Assembly (NCBI GenBank): GCA_002427105.1 | Contig: DIPM01000021.1 | Location: 2,027 to 66,026, forward strand | From: Marinilabiliaceae bacterium UBA5488 | GTDB taxonomy: Bacteria > Bacteroidota > Bacteroidia > Bacteroidales > Marinilabiliaceae | Reading direction: 5' to 3' | Length of the DNA stretch: 64,000 nt | Shown: piece by piece, positions 10,501-18,918 of the stretch | Layout: the number at the start of each line of letters is the position of its first letter | Numbering within the stretch: the stretch's first letter is position 1 | Notes under the pieces: generated by a model | What the model was told of the DNA's origin: nothing | What the model saw: the letters and a program-made list of their open reading frames with translations, nothing else | Database searches by the model: none | Translations under genes and position numbers: made by a program

Positions 10501-11428
10501 CTATCCCCGTGAGCTAAGGGAGCATCCCGATGAGCTTGCCAGGCTGATAATTCCAACAGGCACCGGCGCTCAGATTCCGCTTGGTGAAGTGGCCGACATA
10601 GGCTATACACGCGGAGCGCAGATGATACAAAGCGAGAACACCTTCCTTGTCGGCTATGTGATCTTTGACAAGATAGAAGGCAAAGCCGAAGTCGATGTGG
10701 TAGAGGAAGCCAGGGAAATTTTAGCTAAAAAACATGATTCGGGAGAATTAGTCTTGCCCAAAGGCCTGTCCTACGATTTCGCGGGCAATTATGAGCAACA
10801 GGCACGAGCCGCCAATCGGCTCATGATAATCGTACCCATCAGCTTTCTGCTAATTCTGCTTATCCTTTATTTCCAGTTTAAAACAGTAACGGCATCATTG
10901 ATACATTTTTCAGGGGTGTTCGTAGCTCTCTCGGGAGGCTTTATCCTGCTATGGCTCTATGGCGAGCCCTGGTTTTTGAACTTCTCCCTTGGAGGCATCA
11001 ATATTCGGGAAATGTTCAATATGCAGACCATAAACCTAAGTATCGCGGTATGGGTTGGATTTATTGCCCTCTTTGGTATCGCGACAGACGATGGAGTACT
11101 TATGGGAACCTATATCCACGATGCTTTTATGGAAAGAGACCCGCAGACTAAAGAGGAAGTAAGGGAAACCGTTGTTTACGCCGGGCTAAAGAGAGTTCGC
11201 CCGGCTGTTATGACCACAGCCACCACTCTGATTGCTCTGCTTCCGGTGCTCACATCGACGGGCAAAGGATCCGAGATTATGGTTCCTATGTCTATCCCAA
11301 CTTTTGGCGGGATGTTTATCCAATCAATGACCATGTTCATTGTGCCCATTATTCAATGCTGGTGGAGAGAAGCTCTTATCCGCAAAAAAGCAAAACAACA
11401 AAACAAAACCATCGAATATGCAACATAA
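7586..11428 (+). CDS. cusA: CusA/CzcA-family heavy-metal RND efflux pump
   Basis: A 1280-residue inner-membrane proton antiporter that expels metal ions through a CusCBA-type tripartite complex. It opens with the usual RND start (first transmembrane helix at about 14-30, then the porter region with DAIPDLGDNQ). The TM4 heavy-metal-efflux signature (GIAIAIGIMIDVGVVFVENI, Asp near residue 430) is present, and the C-terminal helices carry the repeat counterpart GIATDDGVLMGTY. Methionine-rich stretches in the porter domain (MPTSMPHTG, MLSTGMRAPMG) favour Cu(I)/Ag(I) over zinc or cobalt, although CzcA-type specificity cannot be excluded. It is longer than the usual 1040-1050 residues, mainly through extra helices after about residue 530, a known feature of Bacteroidota members. 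Its last 11 bases overlap the TolC gene. Confidence 0.93.
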   Translation: MLNKIIKYFLDNRLITILLLAIIIVWGLSTAPFNWYSVLPRDPVPVDAIPDLGDNQQIVATEWMGRSPKDIQEQITYPLTTSLLGIPGVKTIRSTSMFGMSFIYIIFEEDVEFYWSRSRILEKLNSLPPGTLPRGVQPTLGPDATALGQIFWYTLEGRNPINGEPNGGWDPEELRTVQDFYVKYSLSSASGVAEVASVGGFVKEYQVEIKPDALRAYDLSIMDVMEAVQKSNLDIGAETVEINKAEYLVRGLGYIKSVADLEEAVVSVRNGIPVKIRDLAFVTLGPAPRRGGLDKEGVEAVGGVVVARYASNPLHVISKVKEKIEEMDAGMPQKVLTDGSISKLTIVPFYDRTGLIHETIGTLETSLTLETLIAIIVVIVIVLNLRASVVISSILPVGVLATFIIMRYVGVDANIVALSGIAIAIGIMIDVGVVFVENIIRHMEMEENKGIRKGKPFAALIFKSVSEVSGAVLTAQLTTIVSFIPVFLLEAQEGKLFGPLAFTKTFAMICAYLLGIIVLPTLVYYIFSVRISSKQLRKAANIIMAVAGVALLIISGNGLYLVLPLFAINNLLAHTWKNQNASNIINIGLALLAVLYLLTIEWLPMGTQVGTVGNLLFVLIIIAAILGVLWSLVYYYEKILRWSLANRWKFMTLPILTILFGVVIWIGFDKTFGIPAKVMETAGWKTFRQTSFWQNASNSFPGVGQEFMPTLNEGSFLLMPTSMPHTGIEQNMRYIEILDKRVSDIPEVETVVGKWGRVNSALDPAPVQMFENTISYRPEYILDENGNRKRFKTSRKGEFILRDDSTYRPADGFKLLPEEVLIPDRRGDYYRQWRPEIQSEDDIWKEIVNRTHIPGLTSAPKLQPIAARTVMLSTGMRAPMGVKVYGSDLESIEQGGRAIEEALKDVPSVLPSTVFYDRAVGAPYVEITLKRHEMARYGITVADLQETISAAVGGMALTTTVEGRERFQVRLRYPRELREHPDELARLIIPTGTGAQIPLGEVADIGYTRGAQMIQSENTFLVGYVIFDKIEGKAEVDVVEEAREILAKKHDSGELVLPKGLSYDFAGNYEQQARAANRLMIIVPISFLLILLILYFQFKTVTASLIHFSGVFVALSGGFILLWLYGEPWFLNFSLGGINIREMFNMQTINLSIAVWVGFIALFGIATDDGVLMGTYIHDAFMERDPQTKEEVRETVVYAGLKRVRPAVMTTATTLIALLPVLTSTGKGSEIMVPMSIPTFGGMFIQSMTMFIVPIIQCWWREALIRKKAKQQNKTIEYAT

Positions 11429-12740
11429 TAATATAAAAGCCCTTTTAATAATAGTTTTGGGATTAATCGGCGGCGTAGCTTTAAAGGCGCAAGGGGTCGA
11501 TTCTCTATCCTTTTACCTTGAATATGCAGCTAAGAATAATCCGGAACTGAAAGGCTATTTCCTGAATTATCAAGCCTCACAGGAAAAGATACCACAGGCA
11601 GGCGCATGGTCTGACCCGCAACTGGATATAGGCTTTTTCGTCAAGCCGATGGATATTGTAGGCGGACAACAGATAGCCGATATAACTCTGATGCAGATGT
11701 TTCCCTGGTTTGGGACAAAAAAAGCAGCCCAAACAGAAGCAGTTCACATGGCTCAAATGGCTTATGAACAATTCAGGGAAGCTAAAGACGAGCTATATCT
11801 GGAGCTTTATACTCAGTGGTATGCTCTGTCTGCCCTCAAACAACAACTCAGCATCAACAGGGATAATCTGAGCCTGTTGAAGCAAGTTGAACAGCTGAGC
11901 CTTCGCAAGGTGTCGGCGTCGCCGCTTGATGGCGGCATAACGGCTATGGGCAGCAGTAGTCCCGGAATGGCCGGTGTGCTTCGCGTGCAGCTCGAAGCGC
12001 TTGATGTAGAAAACAATATTGAGAGTATTTTGTCGGAAATGGAAGCAGAGAAAGCCCGATTCAACGCTTTATTAAACCGTCCTTTAGATGCCGAAGTATT
12101 TTTGCCCGACACACTTATTCAAGTTCCCTTATTCCTTGATAAGGAAATTGTACTAAAGCAAGTAGAGAGTCAAAATCCCGCCTTGAACATGCTCAGAGAA
12201 GAAGAGCTCGCATTTCGTGCAAAGAACGAGATGAACAAAAAAATGGGCTTGCCGATGTTGGGCGTCGGATTGCAATATATGCTGATTGGAGAAAGTGAAA
12301 TGATGAACTCTAATCCGGATGGGGGTATGAATGGCATGGATATGCTTATGCCTATGGTCTCTGTTTCTCTTCCTATCTACCGAAATAAATACAAAGCCTC
12401 GCGACGCGAAAGCAGATTTATGTGGGAAGCAGCCACCGAGAAGTATCACAACAGCCTAAATACACTACAATCGGAGCTGCATAAGCTAATAAGCGGCCTC
12501 GAAAATGCAGAGCGAAAAATTGCACTTTACCGTAAGCAAGAACAACTTGCCCAAACCGGCTACAACTTGCTCGTGGCCGGGTATGCCTCAGCCAAAAGTG
12601 ATATAAGCGAATTGATACAGCTGCAAAGGCAACTCCTGGATTATCAACTGAAACTGGCTGAGGCAATTGCCGAATACAATACTTTGGCAGCATCAGTCCT
12701 TAAGCTGCAATCCTTCAATACAGCAAACAACTTAAACTAA
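11418..12740 (+). CDS. TolC-family outer-membrane efflux protein (CusC role)
   Basis: A 440-residue outer-membrane channel subunit of the metal-efflux complex. The start at 11418 is chosen because it gives a proper signal peptide (KALLIIVLGLIGGVALKAQG) and an 11-bp overlap with cusA, a sign of translational coupling. The upstream extension would lie inside cusA. The mature protein has the long helical repeats of OEP/TolC proteins (PELKGYFLNYQASQEKIPQA, then QIADITLMQMFPWFG, a second half from about 230). A Met-rich insert (MMNSNPDGGMNGMDMLMPM) in the middle may help with copper. It sits 5 bp upstream of cusB. Confidence 0.9.
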   Translation: MQHNNIKALLIIVLGLIGGVALKAQGVDSLSFYLEYAAKNNPELKGYFLNYQASQEKIPQAGAWSDPQLDIGFFVKPMDIVGGQQIADITLMQMFPWFGTKKAAQTEAVHMAQMAYEQFREAKDELYLELYTQWYALSALKQQLSINRDNLSLLKQVEQLSLRKVSASPLDGGITAMGSSSPGMAGVLRVQLEALDVENNIESILSEMEAEKARFNALLNRPLDAEVFLPDTLIQVPLFLDKEIVLKQVESQNPALNMLREEELAFRAKNEMNKKMGLPMLGVGLQYMLIGESEMMNSNPDGGMNGMDMLMPMVSVSLPIYRNKYKASRRESRFMWEAATEKYHNSLNTLQSELHKLISGLENAERKIALYRKQEQLAQTGYNLLVAGYASAKSDISELIQLQRQLLDYQLKLAEAIAEYNTLAASVLKLQSFNTANNLN

Positions 12741-12745
12741 AAATC

Positions 12746-14431
12746 ATGTTAGATAAGAATAAAATCAAAGCTATAATTAATCGCCCCTATATAAAATACG
12801 GCCTGATACTACTTGCAGGCTTACTTCTGGGCTGGTTTATTTTTTCGGGCGGCAGAGGAGGGCAAAACTCCCCTCCTGCAGACATTGAAGAAGCCCATGA
12901 GCATGGAGCCGAAGCCACAATTTGGATCTGCTCAATGCATCCTCAGATTCGGATGGAGGAGCCGGGGGCTTGCCCCCTTTGCGGGATGGATTTAATCCCC
13001 TTGCAGACAAGTGGCTCAGGCGATGCCGACATTGACCCGAATGCCATTCAGCTATCACATGAGGCAGCTGCCCTTGCCGAAGTTCAAACTACAATTGTGA
13101 GCCTCGGCAATCCGTCAAAGGAGATCCGCTTATATGGCAGCATACAAGCAGATGAACGGCTGTCGCAGTCGCAGACCTCACACCTCAGCGGACGTATAGA
13201 AAAGCTTTTCGTCACTTTCACAGGCGAGAGCGTAAGGCAGGGCCAAACACTTGCAACTATTTACTCGCCTGATTTATTAAACGCCCAACAAGAGCTAATC
13301 GAGGCGCTAAAGATGAAAGACACGCAGCCCGCATTGCTGCAGGCCGTGAGAGAGAAACTGCGATTGTGGAAGCTTAGTGATAAACAGATTGCAAGCATCG
13401 AACAATCCGGCCGGGTTTCTGCTCTTGTTGATGTTACGGCCAATACAAGCGGCATTGTAATATCCAAAAACATCAATCAGGGCGATTATGTAAATACAGG
13501 AACTGTGATGTTCAATATTGCTGACCTCTCAAGGGTATGGGCAGTCTTTGACGCCTACGAGGCAGACCTTCCCTTCCTGAAGGTGGGCGACCCTTTGCAA
13601 TACACGCTTACGGCTCTGCCGGGGAAAACCTTTAGCGGGAAAATTTCTTTTATAAATCCTGTCCTTGATCCTTCAACACGCACGGCAAAGGTCAGGGTAG
13701 AGACTGACAACCCGCACATGGAGCTAAAGCCGCAGATGTATGCCAATGCACTGCTTAGCGCTTCGCTTAAGCAAGGCGAAAAGCAAATAATTATTCCAAA
13801 GTCTGCTATATTGTGGACAGGTAAACGCTCAATTGTTTATGTCAAACAGCCCAACACCGAAACACCTGCCTTCCTGCTTCAAGAGGTAGAACTTGGCCCA
13901 TCGCTTGGCGATGCCTACGTGATACTATCGGGGCTCGAAGAAGGAGATGAAATTGTTACAAAGGGGGCCTTTACAATAGACGCCAGCGCACAACTGGCCG
14001 GCAAACGCAGCATGATGAACGACCATGTAGAGCTTATGAGTAAGCACGAGGGGCAAAGCCACCAGCACTCTGCGGATCCTGAACCTGTACATAAAGCCCC
14101 CGAAGCTCAGGATATACATAAAGGTAATACGGAGAATGGGACATCTACGAAGCAGAGTACAAGCGCAGAGCTTGAACATGCTATGCTAAGCGCCGGGGGA
14201 AGCTGCGGGATGTGTAAGGATCGTATTGAAGAGGCAGCTATGGCCGTGGAAGGCGTATCTTCAGCCCACTATGACCTGAACCAGCAGCTTTTGCATTTAA
14301 ACTTTGCTCCTAATCTGACCTCCGCCGATGCCATTGCAAAGGCCATTGCAGAAGCAGGGCATGATACAGACAAATACAAGGCTGAGGATTCAGAATATGA
14401 TGCGCTGCCCGCTTGTTGCAAATACAGATAA
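12746..14431 (+). CDS. cusB: CusB-type periplasmic adaptor with added metal-binding domains
   Basis: A 561-residue membrane-fusion subunit. Domains in order are an N-terminal membrane anchor (about 17-34); a heavy-metal-binding domain at about 58-86 (WICSMHPQI and GACPLCGMDLIPL); an HlyD-like adaptor with barrel-sandwich and beta-barrel (about 105-420, HLSGRIEKLFV, GIVISKNINQGDYV); a His-rich linker (HEGQSHQHSADPEPVHK); and a C-terminal HMA-like ferredoxin fold (about 475-550) with the site GGSCGMCKDRIE, ending in an extra CC pair (ACCKYR). The HMA site is CGMC rather than the canonical GMxCxxC, so metal geometry may differ. The protein links the CusA pump to the TolC channel and probably also delivers metal. 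It is the last gene of the operon and converges on mgtE with 7 bp between stops. Confidence 0.9.
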   Translation: MLDKNKIKAIINRPYIKYGLILLAGLLLGWFIFSGGRGGQNSPPADIEEAHEHGAEATIWICSMHPQIRMEEPGACPLCGMDLIPLQTSGSGDADIDPNAIQLSHEAAALAEVQTTIVSLGNPSKEIRLYGSIQADERLSQSQTSHLSGRIEKLFVTFTGESVRQGQTLATIYSPDLLNAQQELIEALKMKDTQPALLQAVREKLRLWKLSDKQIASIEQSGRVSALVDVTANTSGIVISKNINQGDYVNTGTVMFNIADLSRVWAVFDAYEADLPFLKVGDPLQYTLTALPGKTFSGKISFINPVLDPSTRTAKVRVETDNPHMELKPQMYANALLSASLKQGEKQIIIPKSAILWTGKRSIVYVKQPNTETPAFLLQEVELGPSLGDAYVILSGLEEGDEIVTKGAFTIDASAQLAGKRSMMNDHVELMSKHEGQSHQHSADPEPVHKAPEAQDIHKGNTENGTSTKQSTSAELEHAMLSAGGSCGMCKDRIEEAAMAVEGVSSAHYDLNQQLLHLNFAPNLTSADAIAKAIAEAGHDTDKYKAEDSEYDALPACCKYR

Positions 14432-14438
14432 ACAGCTT

Positions 14439-15803
14439 TTACATAAACACCCCGAAGAAATAGGCCGACAACATAAGATAGACAAGCATTCCCGTGATAT
14501 CATTCATGGTCGTTATAAAGGGCCCTGTGGCAACTGCAGGATCTATATTGACCTTATTAAGCATCAAGGGAAGGAAAGTGCCTATCAGAGAAGCAAAAAC
14601 CACAACGGCAAACATAGCCGTTGCCACAGTGAGGGTCAGTGCCTGGCTTGAGCCGACCAGCAAATTGAATAAAAACACCAATACTGAAAGTGCTGTGGCA
14701 CTTAGAAGAGCTATTGATACCTCCTTGCCTAATTTGCGCCAGGAGGTATCAATGCCTAAATTGCCGGAAGCAATCGCCTGAACCATAATAGCCGATGACT
14801 GAATCCCCACATTACCGCCCGTAGCGGCAATCAGTGGCATAAAAAAGACAACTTCCGGATATTTGGCGATATTGCCCTCAAAAGCACTGATAATCCGCGA
14901 ACCAAACAATCCACCGGCCATTCCAATCATCAGCCAAGGCACACGGGCACGCGTGTGACGCCACACACTGTCCGACATTTCAACATCCTCAGTAATACCC
15001 GATGCCAACTGATAGTCCTTTTCGGCCTCCTCGCGAATATAGTCCACAACGTCGTCGATGGTAATACGCCCCACAAGCTTACCGTCTTCATCAATCACGG
15101 GCAAAACAACCAGGTCATATTTATCCATTATTTTAGCTACCTCTTCCGAATGAGCCTGCGAACTGACAGATATAACATCAGGATTGTAAATGTCGCGTAC
15201 AAGCATATCAGAGGAGGCAAGCAACATTCTCTTGAGCGAAATCGTACCTTTTAGCACGTTATCATCATCTACCACATACACAAAGTAAACCTCATCGACA
15301 TCTTCCACCTGCCGACGCATACTTCGCAAACAGGCTATAATATTCCACGAGTCCTTCACCTTAATAAGCTCCTTGGCCATCAAACTACCGGCAGTATCCT
15401 CCTCATAGCTCAAGAGATCAGCAATATCGCTGGCAACCTCAGTATCATCGATATAGGATAGAACCTCTTTCTGTCTGTCCTCGTCCATCTCGGAAATTAC
15501 ATCGGCAGCATCATCGGTATCCATGTTGTCGATAAAGCGGCGGGCAATCTCTTCACTTGGCAGCGCCTTTAAAAAGCTTTGGCGCTTCTCCTCCTCGAGG
15601 TTAATCAGAACTTCGGCGGCAGTATCATCATCCAGTAAAAGATAAAGAAAGGCAGCCTCATCAAGGCTAAGCTCCTCATAAATTTCAGCTATATCGGCCG
15701 GGTGCAAATCAATAATAGTTTCCGTCAAATGAGCTATATCGTTCTGCTCAATCTGCTCCTTTATCAGGTCAATATATTCTCTTGTCAGTTCGAAATTTGC
15801 CAT
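14439..15803 (-). CDS. mgtE: magnesium transporter MgtE
   Basis: A 454-residue Mg2+ channel. It has the helical MgtE N domain (about 1-130, repeated HPADIAEIYEEL-like motifs), a pair of CBS domains (about 135-255, SLMAKELIKV and RDIYNPDVISVSS) that sense cytosolic Mg2+, a connecting helix, and five membrane helices from about 282. The family signature FMPLIAATGGNVGIQSSAI lies in the first part of the membrane region. Length is typical. It lies 30 bp after rsmA on the same strand, probably in one operon, a neighbourhood seen in other Bacteroidales. No Mg2+ riboswitch-like leader is visible before the pair. Confidence 0.93.
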   Translation of the reverse strand: MANFELTREYIDLIKEQIEQNDIAHLTETIIDLHPADIAEIYEELSLDEAAFLYLLLDDDTAAEVLINLEEEKRQSFLKALPSEEIARRFIDNMDTDDAADVISEMDEDRQKEVLSYIDDTEVASDIADLLSYEEDTAGSLMAKELIKVKDSWNIIACLRSMRRQVEDVDEVYFVYVVDDDNVLKGTISLKRMLLASSDMLVRDIYNPDVISVSSQAHSEEVAKIMDKYDLVVLPVIDEDGKLVGRITIDDVVDYIREEAEKDYQLASGITEDVEMSDSVWRHTRARVPWLMIGMAGGLFGSRIISAFEGNIAKYPEVVFFMPLIAATGGNVGIQSSAIMVQAIASGNLGIDTSWRKLGKEVSIALLSATALSVLVFLFNLLVGSSQALTLTVATAMFAVVVFASLIGTFLPLMLNKVNIDPAVATGPFITTMNDITGMLVYLMLSAYFFGVFM

Positions 15804-15833
15804 AGTCGGAAATTTTAAATTATTAATAATAAC

Positions 15834-16619
15834 TCACTCACAGAGCGGGTGCTGCTGAATCAACAGGGTCAGTTCCTGAAATCCTTCTACCGCGAGCTGT
15901 TCAGGCCGTAAATTAAAAACCGGAAGATGCAAAATTGCATCATGGTCAAATGCCAGCTTTTTGAGGCTGTTGCGCATGGTTTTACGACGGTGAAGAAAAG
16001 CTGCTTTCACAACACGAATAAAAAGACCCTCATCGCAGGGAAGCTGTTCAACCTTGTTGCGAACCAGCCTGATAACGCCGGATTTTACTTTTGGGGGAGG
16101 CGTAAACACGTGCTCATCAACAGTCATAAGGTATTCGATGTCATAAAACGCCTGCAAGAGAACGCTTAAGATCCCATATTCCTTTGAGCCGGGGCCCGAC
16201 GCGATGCGTCGGCCTACCTCTCGCTGAACCATTCCGACAACTTTTTCGACCTGTTGACGGTTTACCAAAGCCTTAAAAAATATCTGGCTCGAAATATTAT
16301 ATGGGAAATTACCGATAATTGAAAACTTCTCCGGAAACAGCTTCCCGAAGTTCATCTTAAGGAAGTCGCCTTCGATAATACGCTCTTTAAGCTGAGGATA
16401 ATTGTGATGGAGATAGCTTACCGATTCGCTGTCTATTTCAACAAGATAGAGATCTATATCGCTGCGCTGAATCAAAAATTGTGTAAGTACGCCCATTCCC
16501 GGCCCCACCTCAATAACCTGAGAAGGAGGGGTTAACAGGCTTTCAGTTATTTGTCTGGCAATATCCAGATCGTTTAGAAAGTGCTGCCCCAGGTATTTCT
16601 TTGCCCTTACACGCTTCAT
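15834..16619 (-). CDS. rsmA: 16S rRNA dimethyladenosine transferase RsmA (KsgA)
   Basis: A 261-residue SAM-dependent enzyme that dimethylates the two adjacent adenines in helix 45 of 16S rRNA during small-subunit maturation. The N-terminus KKYLGQHFLND is the usual start of the family. SAM motif I reads VIEVGPGMGVLTQFL, and the catalytic motif IV is IGNFPYNISSQIFFK (N-F-P-Y). The C-terminal helical domain is complete. Length and start agree with the family. It is upstream of mgtE and divergent from the flippase-like pair across 160 bp. Confidence 0.96.
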   Translation of the reverse strand: MKRVRAKKYLGQHFLNDLDIARQITESLLTPPSQVIEVGPGMGVLTQFLIQRSDIDLYLVEIDSESVSYLHHNYPQLKERIIEGDFLKMNFGKLFPEKFSIIGNFPYNISSQIFFKALVNRQQVEKVVGMVQREVGRRIASGPGSKEYGILSVLLQAFYDIEYLMTVDEHVFTPPPKVKSGVIRLVRNKVEQLPCDEGLFIRVVKAAFLHRRKTMRNSLKKLAFDHDAILHLPVFNLRPEQLAVEGFQELTLLIQQHPLCE

Positions 16620-16753
16620 CGTCCATGGTTACGCAGTTTATATTTCCTGATAGTGCTTGGCAAGCTAACAGATTTTGGCTGTAAAAGATACTTTTTGTAA
16701 CATTACAGTTTATAATAAGCGCAAAGGTAAGACTATTTTCCCAACAGCAAGCC

Positions 16754-16782
16754 TTTGATTTACGCTGAAAAGTTTAAATTTG
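16754..16782 (+). promoter_or_regulatory. likely promoter of the flippase-like gene pair
   Basis: TTTG at 16754-16757, a 17-nt spacer and a perfect TAAATTTG at 16775-16782. The -7 element includes the TTG at 16780 that would otherwise be a possible start codon, so translation probably begins further downstream, at the TTG at 16801. Confidence 0.5.
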
Positions 16783-16800
16783 CATAAAAATTCAAGCAAC

Positions 16801-17784
16801 TTGAATACCAAACAGGCCAAAATCATACGATTCATCATATTCCTGACAATTGGAGCAGCCATTGTCTGGTGGCTGTACCGCGATCAGGATTTAAGCGAAT
16901 TGATAAGCACAGTCAGATATGATGTCAACTACTGGTGGATAATAGCATCCCTTTTCGCGGGGCTGATGAGTCATGTAAGTCGCACTATTCGCTGGCAGAT
17001 GATGATTACCCCCCTTAGCGGCCGCCCGCGATTTATTAACACCTTCCTCTCGGTGATGATTGGATATCTGGCAAATCTGGTAGTTCCCCGCATGGGCGAG
17101 GTTACACGCTGTGCCGTACTTAGCAAGCATGAGAAGATGTCCTTTTCACAACTCTTTGGCACAGTTGTAGCCGAAAGGATTGTGGACGTGCTATCGATGC
17201 TTCTTTCACTGGCCCTGGTTTTTATGCTCCAATTTAATGTCCTCACTTCGATTGCCGGTGATTCCTTCGACTTTTCGCGATTATATGCCTCACTTACAAC
17301 GCCTCTGCCCTTTGTTATCCTCGCTGTGGCAGGTCTGACACTGTGGCTGCTGCGCAAGAAGATTAAATCTTCCTCTTTATACATAAAAGTAAAGGGCTTC
17401 ATTTCAAAATTTAAGGAGGGCTTTCTTTCAATCAGAGATATAGAAAACAAAACGGGCTTTGTCCTTCATTCCATCCTGATATTCGCCCTCTATTTCGCCA
17501 TGATGTATTTCAACTTCTTTGCCTTTAACTATACCTCGCACCTCTCGCCCCTGGCCGGACTCACGGTGTTTGTCTTTGGCGCCCTTGCCATGGTAGCTCC
17601 TGTTCAGGGCGGCATAGGTCCCTGGCATTTTATGGTTATCACAGCCCTGATAGCTTATGGAATTAACAGCGGCAACGCCGGGATCTTTGCACTGGTAGTC
17701 CATGGCGCGCTCAATATTATGATTATCGTCTTCGGCTTACTATCGCTGGTGGCTCTGCCCTTGGCAAACAGGCATAAAAAATGA
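16801..17784 (+). CDS. LPG-synthase-TM/UPF0104-family membrane protein
   Basis: About 327 residues with around eight hydrophobic helices. It belongs to the lysylphosphatidylglycerol synthetase transmembrane (flippase-like) family: note the SHVSRTIRWQ, IGYLANLVVPRMGEVTRCAVL and VQGGIGPWHF motifs, of which P-R-x-G-E is the family hallmark. It lacks the cytosolic synthase domain, so it is a stand-alone membrane module that may move lipids or lipid-linked sugars; the substrate is unknown. There is no ATG in a suitable place. The frame is open from a TTG at 16780, but that overlaps a promoter element, so I prefer the TTG at 16801. The stop overlaps the next gene's ATG by 4 bp (ATGA). Confidence 0.8.
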   Translation: MNTKQAKIIRFIIFLTIGAAIVWWLYRDQDLSELISTVRYDVNYWWIIASLFAGLMSHVSRTIRWQMMITPLSGRPRFINTFLSVMIGYLANLVVPRMGEVTRCAVLSKHEKMSFSQLFGTVVAERIVDVLSMLLSLALVFMLQFNVLTSIAGDSFDFSRLYASLTTPLPFVILAVAGLTLWLLRKKIKSSSLYIKVKGFISKFKEGFLSIRDIENKTGFVLHSILIFALYFAMMYFNFFAFNYTSHLSPLAGLTVFVFGALAMVAPVQGGIGPWHFMVITALIAYGINSGNAGIFALVVHGALNIMIIVFGLLSLVALPLANRHKK

Positions 17785-18842
17785 GTATCCTGAGTCGCAA
17801 GGAAATTGAACGACTTATTCAATGGACTATTTCGGTAATTGCCCTCAGTTACATTAGTTATCGCCTGCTGCGCTTTGATGGCTGGAGCAGTTTCTTTGAA
17901 GATACTTACAATAAATTATGGCTCTTTGCAGGACTCTTACTCCTGCAAATAGGGCTTTCGGCTCTCAATCTCGCCCTGGAGACGGCAAAATGGAGGCAAC
18001 TCACCCTAAGTCTTATCCGTCAATCATGGTATGAGTTATTATTTCAAGTACTAAAAGGCATACAAACCGGGTTAATAACGCCCGCCCGGGTGGGCGAGCC
18101 CCTGGTCAAAGGAGCGCTTCTGCCTTTGGGGCTGCGCACCAAAGGCTTTCTGATGTCGGCAGCCGGCAGTATCATCCAGAATATCGTGATATTAAGCGGG
18201 GGAATCATCGCCATAGTGATGTTAAAAGTGAGCTTCTCAGCTCAACAATCTTCGTTTGTAAACCTTCAGCGCAGCCTTATCCTTTATTCACTAATAACTA
18301 CAGCGGCCTTTGCGATTACCATTGGCTTATTCTTCCTGATAATAAAAAGCTGCAAAAAGCATCCAAAAATCACAAAACTTATCTCCCACCTTGAGGCTCT
18401 TCGCGAGCTCGACAAAAAACGTCTCGCGAGAGTATTTCTCCTTACCCTTTCCCGCTATGCATTGTATAATTTTCAGCTATGGCTTATGCTGAGCTTCTTC
18501 GGGATAACTAAGAGCCCGGCTGATATCGCCTTGGTGATGCTTTACTATGCTGCCATTACAATTCTGCCCACTATGGCAATAGCCGATTTAGGCATCAGGA
18601 GCTCCATCGCGCTGTTTCTTTTCGGCATGCTTTCGCCCAACAGTCCCGCTATCGTAGCTTCAGTTTTTATGATATGGCTAATTAACTTAGCTCTACCCTC
18701 TCTGGTGCCCCTTGTGATTCAGGCAAATGCTTGCCGCGGCAAAAGCCAAAGGCTTTGTCGTTCCGGGCTTCGCGAGGAAGCTAATCATTTTTACCCGCCA
18801 ACAGAGAATCAAAATCAAAGAGATAATTATTCAACATCTTAA
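17781..18842 (+). CDS. second flippase-like integral membrane protein
   Basis: A 353-residue protein with about eight hydrophobic helices, translationally coupled (ATGA) to the preceding UPF0104-type gene. It carries the same hallmark in the same relative place (GLITPARVGEPLVKGALLPLG) and a GSIIQNIVILSGG helix, so I read it as a divergent paralogue of its neighbour rather than a different family. The C-terminal 35 residues are polar and cytosolic. Two such proteins encoded back to back suggest either a heterodimer or two steps in moving a membrane lipid, but nothing here names the lipid. Confidence 0.7.
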   Translation: MSILSRKEIERLIQWTISVIALSYISYRLLRFDGWSSFFEDTYNKLWLFAGLLLLQIGLSALNLALETAKWRQLTLSLIRQSWYELLFQVLKGIQTGLITPARVGEPLVKGALLPLGLRTKGFLMSAAGSIIQNIVILSGGIIAIVMLKVSFSAQQSSFVNLQRSLILYSLITTAAFAITIGLFFLIIKSCKKHPKITKLISHLEALRELDKKRLARVFLLTLSRYALYNFQLWLMLSFFGITKSPADIALVMLYYAAITILPTMAIADLGIRSSIALFLFGMLSPNSPAIVASVFMIWLINLALPSLVPLVIQANACRGKSQRLCRSGLREEANHFYPPTENQNQRDNYSTS

Positions 18843-18851
18843 AACATTTCC

Positions 18852-18859
18852 TATATTTG
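18852..18859 (+). promoter_or_regulatory. -7 element before the bifunctional nuclease gene
   Basis: A perfect TATATTTG lies about 60 nt before the chosen start codon of the nuclease gene. A good TTTG partner at the usual distance is not visible, so this is only moderately supported. Confidence 0.35.
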
Positions 18860-18918
18860 CTACATATACTGTTTGAATCAAGCAAACTGTGATATTCAAA
18901 CAGAAAAGTAAAGATTTC

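Noticed and set aside
15804..16780. magnesium riboswitch before rsmA-mgtE
   Set aside because: mgtE follows rsmA by only 30 bp and the 160-bp region before rsmA shows no M-box-like paired leader.
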